Below, piece after piece: positions 5,956 through 9,336 of a stretch of 9,336 nucleotides of DNA. Below the pieces are notes generated by a model. The model searched no databases. It was not told the origin of the DNA and saw only the letters and a list, made by a program, of their open reading frames with translations. Position 1 is the first letter of the stretch. Each line of letters starts with the position of its first letter. A program made the position numbers and the translations under genes. This stretch comes from Candidatus Beckwithbacteria bacterium CG23_combo_of_CG06-09_8_20_14_all_47_9 (GTDB lineage: Bacteria > Patescibacteriota > Microgenomatia > UBA1400 > CG1-02-47-37), in NCBI GenBank assembly GCA_002772455.1, contig PCSQ01000017.1:1-9336 (forward strand), in the 5' to 3' direction.

Positions 5956-7242
5956 ATGGTCAAGATTAAGAAAGTTGAGGCAATGGAAGTACTGGACTCG
6001 CGCGGCAATCCGACGGTGGCGGTATGGGTAGAAGCAGGCGGGAAAATTGGTCAGGCGATCGTGCCAAGCGGGGCGTCAACCGGCAGTCACGAAGCGGCGG
6101 AATTGAGGGACAATGACAACCGGCGGTTTTTTGGTAAAGGGGTGTTGCAGGCCGTCCAAAACGCGGAGAAGATGATCGGGCCGGCAGTGATCGGCACCGA
6201 CGTTACCGACCAGGAACAGATCGACGAAATTATGATTGAACTGGACGCCACGGAAAATAAAACCCGTTTGGGGGCGAACGCCATTCTGGGGGTAAGTTTA
6301 GCCGCCGCCCGGGCCGCGGCAGAGATTAATCAGCAGCCGCTCTATGTTTATTTACGCCAAAAGTTTTTTAAAGACCAGGGCGATACCTGGCTGATGCCGG
6401 TGCCGCAGCTTAATCTTTTAAACGGCGGCAAACACGCCTTGGGTTCGGCGGACCTGCAAGAGTTTATGATTGTGCCTTTGGGAGCGTCAGATTTTAGTGA
6501 GTGTTTGCGTTGGTCGGCGGAGATTTACCAGATTTTAAAGAAAAACTTATTGGCTAAAAGTTTAAGCGTGGGCGTGGGTGACGAGGGCGGCTTTATGCCG
6601 AAAATGGCCACGAACGAGCAGATGCTTAATTTACTGGTTGAGGCGATAAATCAGTCCGGTTACAAAGCCGGGGAGCAAGTCGGTATTGCCTTGGACCCGG
6701 CGGCCAGCGAGATTTTTGAGAGCGGCGAGTATATTTTAAAAACCGAGAATAAAAAATTATCCAGCTTGGGTTTAATCGGCGTTTACGAAGAATGGTTAAA
6801 ACAGTATCCGATTGTTTCGATTGAGGATGGTTTAGCCGAGGATGACTGGGTCAACTGGAAGCTAATGACCGAAAGATTAGGCAGTAAAATTCAGATCGTG
6901 GGCGATGATTTGTATGTCACCAATAAATCCCGCCTTGAGCGGGGAATTAAGGAAAAAGCCAGCAATGCGGTTTTGGTGAAGCTAAACCAGATCGGGACTT
7001 TGACGGAAACTGCCGAGGTGATTAACTTGGTCAGAAAAAATGACTGGGCGGCGGTCGTGTCGCACCGCTCCGGGGAAACCGAGGACAACTTTATTGCCGA
7101 TTTGGTAGTGGCGGCCGGCACCGGCCAGATCAAAACCGGCGCCCCCTGCCGGAGCGAGCGGGTGGCCAAGTACAACCGGCTGCTAAAAATCGAAAAAGAA
7201 TTGGGTGAACTGGCGATGTTTACTAATCCATTTAGGAAATGA
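5956..7242 (+). CDS. eno: enolase (2-phosphoglycerate dehydratase)
   Basis: Enolase interconverts 2-phosphoglycerate and phosphoenolpyruvate in the cytoplasm and needs Mg2+. At 428 aa it is full length. The N-terminal domain opens with IKKVEAMEVLDSRGNPTV. The mobile loop SGASTG (38-43) is present, as is His160 in LNGGKHA. The acid residue Glu210 sits in VGDEGGF. The Mg2+ ligands Asp247, Glu290 (SIEDG) and Asp317 (GDDL) and the catalytic base Lys342 (VLVKLNQIGT) are all in place, followed by SHRSGETED and GAPCRSERVAKYN. Minor variants are LDPAASE for the usual LDVAASE and LNGGKHALG for LNGG-x-HADN. It lies 13 nt after the dead pckA and was presumably co-transcribed with it. PEP made or used by PEPCK would have been its direct partner. 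Confidence 0.98.
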   Translation: MVKIKKVEAMEVLDSRGNPTVAVWVEAGGKIGQAIVPSGASTGSHEAAELRDNDNRRFFGKGVLQAVQNAEKMIGPAVIGTDVTDQEQIDEIMIELDATENKTRLGANAILGVSLAAARAAAEINQQPLYVYLRQKFFKDQGDTWLMPVPQLNLLNGGKHALGSADLQEFMIVPLGASDFSECLRWSAEIYQILKKNLLAKSLSVGVGDEGGFMPKMATNEQMLNLLVEAINQSGYKAGEQVGIALDPAASEIFESGEYILKTENKKLSSLGLIGVYEEWLKQYPIVSIEDGLAEDDWVNWKLMTERLGSKIQIVGDDLYVTNKSRLERGIKEKASNAVLVKLNQIGTLTETAEVINLVRKNDWAAVVSHRSGETEDNFIADLVVAAGTGQIKTGAPCRSERVAKYNRLLKIEKELGELAMFTNPFRK

Positions 7243-7248
7243 ACTATT

Positions 7249-7275
7249 AGTGTACATAGTTGACAGAGTGTACAT
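7249..7275. promoter_or_regulatory. paired TGTACA operator-like sites before the antitoxin gene
   Basis: The 9-mer AGTGTACAT occurs at 7249-7257 and 7267-7275, so two TGTACA palindromes lie 18 bp centre to centre, on the same face of the helix to within about three-quarters of a turn. They flank TTGACA (7260-7265). TGTACA is the known core of the paired palindromes bound by E. coli YefM-YoeB (12 bp apart there). Autorepression by the downstream antitoxin-like protein is the inference. Confidence 0.6.
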
Positions 7276-7293
7276 TTAGTGTTAGAGTAAGAT
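7260..7293 (+). promoter_or_regulatory. promoter of the antitoxin-like gene
   Basis: A perfect -35 TTGACA (7260-7265) is followed 17 bp later by TAGAGT (7283-7288, four of six -10 bases). An alternative -10, TAAGAT (7288-7293), fits better alone but at a spacing of 22 bp. Either way, initiation would fall within a few nt of the ATG at 7296, with no room for a Shine-Dalgarno. Confidence 0.55.
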
Positions 7294-7295
7294 AT

Positions 7296-7493
7296 ATGAG
7301 CATGGTAATCCCAGCGACGGTGGCCAGAAACAATTTTTTTGATATTTTAAACAGAATACTATATGGTAACGAAGTGTTTTACATAACGAAAGCTGGTACG
7401 AAAGCTATGGTAAAGATGTCAAAATATCCCTCTACAAATAAGATACTAGATCGTCTGTCGGACAAGGCTCGGGTTAAAACTCAAAAAGTTTAA
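7296..7493 (+). CDS. Phd/YefM-family antitoxin-like protein, orphan
   Basis: This is a 65-aa protein. MVIPATVARNNFFDILNRI, then EVFYITKAGTKAMVKM, follows the Phd/YefM N-terminal pattern: a strand, the A-R-x-x-F/L-x-x-L helix, then the 'V-x-IT-K-x-G-x-A-x-V' strand pair. This domain dimerises and binds operator DNA. The ATG at 7296 is chosen because the conserved pattern begins there; an upstream GTG or ATG near 7260 would place the promoter inside the gene. The C-terminal toxin-binding tail is short and basic (KILDRLSDKARVKTQKV). No RelE/YoeB or PIN toxin gene follows: the next 80 bp are non-coding, then a gene on the other strand. So it is an orphan, a half-lost TA pair or a stand-alone repressor. 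It interrupts the eno-gpmI neighbourhood, and the paired TGTACA sites upstream support autoregulation. Confidence 0.7.
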   Translation: MSMVIPATVARNNFFDILNRILYGNEVFYITKAGTKAMVKMSKYPSTNKILDRLSDKARVKTQKV

Positions 7494-7544
7494 GCGGGAG
7501 CAAAGTGACGGCACTTCAATTATACGAATGATCGTAGTGAAGAT

Positions 7545-7572
7545 ATTACCAATTCATCGATTAATTGGTAAT
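7545..7572. repeat. palindromic element, intergenic copy (possible bidirectional terminator)
   Basis: ATTACCAATT (7545-7554) and AATTGGTAAT (7563-7572) are perfect inverted repeats around an 8-nt loop. The element lies between the convergent ends of the antitoxin gene and the minus-strand small gene, the right place for a shared terminator. However, the stem is AT-rich and no T-run follows on either side. Positions 7546-7565 match gpmI 8132-8151 exactly over 20 bp. Confidence 0.7.
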
Positions 7573-7574
7573 GG

Positions 7575-7796
7575 TTATTGGGCGGGAGTTTCTTGGGGTT
7601 GAAGTTTTGCCAATCTTCCAGCGATGAAATTTCGCCCACGAGCTATATCCTCTTTTCTTAGTATCGTTACTTGAAGATTTGGATCAGCCACTTGTTTGTC
7701 TAGAAGTTGAAGCCATGCTTGGAGCATTTCCGGGGTTTCATTTTCCACCTCGTCATACCACGGTTTTTCTTTTGGTAATGAATCAGTCTCACTCAT
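7575..7796 (-). CDS. hypothetical small protein
   Basis: I do not recognise this 73-aa protein. It begins MSETDSLPKEKPWYDEVENE. It is acidic at the N-terminus, has an amphipathic helix-like centre (MLQAWLQLLDKQVAD) and a basic stretch (ILRKEDIARGRNFIAGRL), and ends proline/glutamine-rich. There is no signal peptide, membrane segment or cysteine. Support for it being real comes from a TTGACA/TAAGAT promoter correctly placed just upstream on the minus strand and from filling an otherwise empty gap. It is convergent with the antitoxin gene and divergent from gpmI. It does not resemble RelE/YoeB or PIN toxins, so I would not call it the missing toxin. Confidence 0.55.
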   Translation of the reverse strand: MSETDSLPKEKPWYDEVENETPEMLQAWLQLLDKQVADPNLQVTILRKEDIARGRNFIAGRLAKLQPQETPAQ

Positions 7797-7805
7797 CTTG
7801 AGTTG

Positions 7806-7832
7806 ATCTTACTGTGTGTGTGGATATGTCAA
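7806..7832 (-). promoter_or_regulatory. promoter of the minus-strand small gene
   Basis: Read on the minus strand, TTGACA (7832-7827) is followed after 15 bp by TAAGAT (7811-7806), and the ATG begins at 7796. Initiation about 7 nt after the -10 would leave a leader of only a few nt. The same 60 bp also hold the gpmI start, making a short divergent promoter region that includes a (TG)5 tract. Confidence 0.55.
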
Positions 7833-7849
7833 TATGAGGAGAAATTTAG

Positions 7850-7855
7850 TAAAAT
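7850..7855 (+). promoter_or_regulatory. possible -10 element (TAAAAT) for gpmI
   Basis: TAAAAT ends 5 nt before the gpmI ATG. GAGGAG at 7835-7840 is a Shine-Dalgarno-like string but lies 20 nt from the ATG, too far to serve it. AGGGA at 7856-7860 touches the ATG and is too close. The -35 region (TGTCAA, 17 bp upstream) is poor on this strand. Confidence 0.45.
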
Positions 7856-7860
7856 AGGGA

Positions 7861-9309
7861 ATGAAAAAGCGGGTGTGCTTGGTGATTTTGGACGGGTGGG
7901 GACTGCGGGACCGGGACGAGGGCAATGCCATCCGTCAGGCCAAGACGCCGAATTTTGAGCGGTTGTGGCATGCCAATCCGCACGCGGTTTTGCATGCTTC
8001 CGGAGAAGCAATGGGGTTGCCCAAGGGCCAAATGGGAACGAGTGAAATCGGCCACATGACTATGGGTTCGGGCCGGATCATTTTCCAGGACTTGCCGAAA
8101 ATCAGCCAGGCGATCGAATCGGGGGAATTTTTTACCAATTCATCGATTAATCGATTAATCGGTAATATCAAGCAAAGAAATTCAACTTTACATTTACTGG
8201 GCTTGGTGTCTGACGGCGGAGTGCATTCGCATTACAGCCATTTGTTTGCCTTAATTAAAATGGCCAAAGATTTGGGATTAAAAAAAGTGATGGTTCATGC
8301 TTTTACCGACGGCCGGGATTGCTCGCCGCGGTCCGGTTTGGGCTTTATTGAGGATTTAGAGCGGCAGGCAAAAGTTGCCAGCGTTTCCGGGCGGTACTTT
8401 GCCATGGACCGGGACCATAATTGGGAGAGAACAGACAAAGCTTATCGATTGTTAACCAGGGGGCAGCCAAGCCAAACAATTGCCAGTGAAATTATTAGAA
8501 TAAGATATGCTAAAAAAATTACTGATGAGTTTATTAAACCAACGCGGACAAAAGATTTTCGGCCAGTCAAGACTGGAGACGGCGCGATATTTTTTAATTT
8601 TAGGAACGACCGGCCGCGACAGTTATTAGAAAGATTTTTGGAAAAAGGTCCGAAAGGGGTAGAGTGGCTGACTTTGACCCGGTATAAGCCGGAATATCCG
8701 GTGGCGGTGGCGTTTCCGCCGGTGGAATTAAATAACTCTTTGGGAGAAATTTTAGCCAGAAATAAAATTAAACAGCTGCGGGTGACGGAAACGGAAAAAT
8801 TTGCCCATTTAACTTTTTTCTTAAACTGCAAGCGGGAAGAAGCGTTTGAGGGTGAGGATCGGATTATGATCGATTCATATTCGGATATTGCCACCCATGA
8901 CGAGAAACCGCAGATGCGGGCGCGGGAGATTACCGCCGAAATTTTGCAGGCAATGAGGGAGAAAACGCACGAGGTGATTTTTGCCAATTTGTGCAACGCG
9001 GATATGGTCGGCCACAGCGGCAATTTTCCGGCGACTGTTAAGGCGGTCGAAACGATCGATGAATGTTTGGGAAAGCTGGGAGCGGCGGCGAGGGAAAATA
9101 ATTATGATTTGCTGATTACCGCCGACCACGGCAATGCCGAGGAGTTAAAAACCAGCCACACGATTAACCCGGTACCTTTCATTATTCAAAGCCGGCAGTG
9201 TAGGAAGTTAAATCGGGATGAGGCAGGATTGGTCGATATTGCCCCGACAGTGTTAAAGCTTTTAGGAATTGTCCAACCTAAAGAGATGACCGGCGAGAGT
9301 TTGGTATAA
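7861..9309 (+). CDS. gpmI: 2,3-bisphosphoglycerate-independent phosphoglycerate mutase
   Basis: This cofactor-independent, Mn2+-dependent mutase converts 3-phosphoglycerate and 2-phosphoglycerate and works next to enolase. Its 482 aa are somewhat short against the usual 505-515. The alkaline-phosphatase-like fold is shown by LDGWG (first metal Asp, near residue 11), the phosphoserine site MGTSEIGHM, SDGGVHSH, FTDGRD, GRYFAMDRD, FNFRNDR, ETEKFAH (catalytic Lys), NADMVGHSG (metal Asp and His), ITADHGNAE, and SHTINPVPF (last metal His). It ends with the usual PKEMTGESLV. Thr replaces Asn in MGNSE. A loop after HGNAE is about 7 residues shorter than usual. Codons for TNSSINRLIGN form a 34-bp imperfect palindrome (8132-8165). 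An accessory insert separates it from eno. The stop codon lies within a TATAAT box for the next gene. Confidence 0.97.
   Translation: MKKRVCLVILDGWGLRDRDEGNAIRQAKTPNFERLWHANPHAVLHASGEAMGLPKGQMGTSEIGHMTMGSGRIIFQDLPKISQAIESGEFFTNSSINRLIGNIKQRNSTLHLLGLVSDGGVHSHYSHLFALIKMAKDLGLKKVMVHAFTDGRDCSPRSGLGFIEDLERQAKVASVSGRYFAMDRDHNWERTDKAYRLLTRGQPSQTIASEIIRIRYAKKITDEFIKPTRTKDFRPVKTGDGAIFFNFRNDRPRQLLERFLEKGPKGVEWLTLTRYKPEYPVAVAFPPVELNNSLGEILARNKIKQLRVTETEKFAHLTFFLNCKREEAFEGEDRIMIDSYSDIATHDEKPQMRAREITAEILQAMREKTHEVIFANLCNADMVGHSGNFPATVKAVETIDECLGKLGAAARENNYDLLITADHGNAEELKTSHTINPVPFIIQSRQCRKLNRDEAGLVDIAPTVLKLLGIVQPKEMTGESLV
8132..8165. repeat. 34-bp imperfect palindrome inside gpmI
   Basis: The palindrome is centred between 8148 and 8149. 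Fifteen of 17 base pairs match (the exceptions are 8137/8160 and 8141/8156), and the core ATCGATTAATCGAT is perfect. Its first 20 bases, TTACCAATTCATCGATTAAT, recur exactly at 7546-7565, where a shorter palindrome is formed. The two differ mainly by one extra CGATTAAT unit in gpmI. Confidence 0.8.
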
Positions 9310-9310
9310 T
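9305..9310 (+). promoter_or_regulatory. -10 element (TATAAT) overlapping the gpmI stop codon
   Basis: A perfect TATAAT includes the TAA stop of gpmI (9307-9309). The next ATG is at 9320, 9 nt after the box, so a transcript starting here would have at most a few leader bases. There is no convincing -35. Confidence 0.4.
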
Positions 9311-9319
9311 CGAAGCCAG

Positions 9320-9336
9320 ATGATTAGTAAAGGCAC
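9320..9336 (+). CDS. start of a further gene (partial)
   Basis: The ATG at 9320 begins MISKG and runs off the right edge. It is 10 bp after gpmI ends and has a -10-like box placed as for other genes here. Nothing can be said of its product. The call rests on spacing and box position only. Confidence 0.4.

Noticed and set aside
7545..7572. Standard rho-independent terminator
   Set aside because: The position fits, but the stem has only two G/C pairs among 10 and no T-run follows on either strand, so it is listed as a repeat.
7575..7796. Minus-strand small gene as toxin partner of the antitoxin
   Set aside because: It is convergent rather than in operon, has its own promoter, and lacks RelE/YoeB or PIN residues.
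8442..9023. 193-codon open frame on the minus strand inside gpmI
   Set aside because: It is fully antisense to well-conserved mutase motifs and has no recognisable domain; it is a codon-bias shadow.

Overview
The window looks like part of a Patescibacteria (CPR) genome, most likely in or near the Microgenomates. This is inferred from compact single-domain proteins, very tight gene packing, few Shine-Dalgarno sites and a stand-alone PolA-type 5'-3' exonuclease with no polymerase domain. TGA ends recF and eno, so the lineages that recode TGA are unlikely. There are no rRNA or tRNA genes, transposases or CRISPR arrays.

Region 1 (1-1398): the 3' end of a 5'-3' exonuclease gene converges on, and overlaps by 53 bp, a class I methyltransferase gene on the minus strand. 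Region 2 (1449-5301) is a tight plus-strand run: GT4 glycosyltransferase, D-Ala-D-Ala-ligase-like ATP-grasp enzyme, mutM/fpg and recF. The first two suggest envelope work. The last two are DNA repair genes joined by an ATGA overlap.

Region 3 (5302-5942) is a graveyard. It holds a class I (AspC-type) aminotransferase cut down to two fragments in different frames, then a phosphoenolpyruvate carboxykinase (pckA) reduced to about 120 codons by several in-frame internal deletions. Region 4 (5956-9309) has intact enolase and cofactor-independent phosphoglycerate mutase. Between these two lies an accessory insert with an orphan Phd/YefM-type antitoxin and a minus-strand small protein of unknown function. 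Read together, regions 3 and 4 look like a former aspC-pckA-eno-gpmI cluster running aspartate to oxaloacetate to PEP to 2-PG to 3-PG. Its anaplerotic half has died and its glycolytic half has survived.

The most interesting non-gene signals are: (a) paired TGTACA sites around a TTGACA box before the antitoxin, resembling the YefM-YoeB operator; (b) a palindrome shared by the antitoxin-downstream intergenic region and the gpmI coding sequence, with a 20-bp exact match; (c) two related nested palindromes of the ACCT-n-AGGT type inside recF and the pckA remnant, resembling in-frame palindromic elements; and (d) -10-like hexamers 2-9 nt before most start codons, which points to leaderless transcription. 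The window ends 17 bp into another plus-strand gene.
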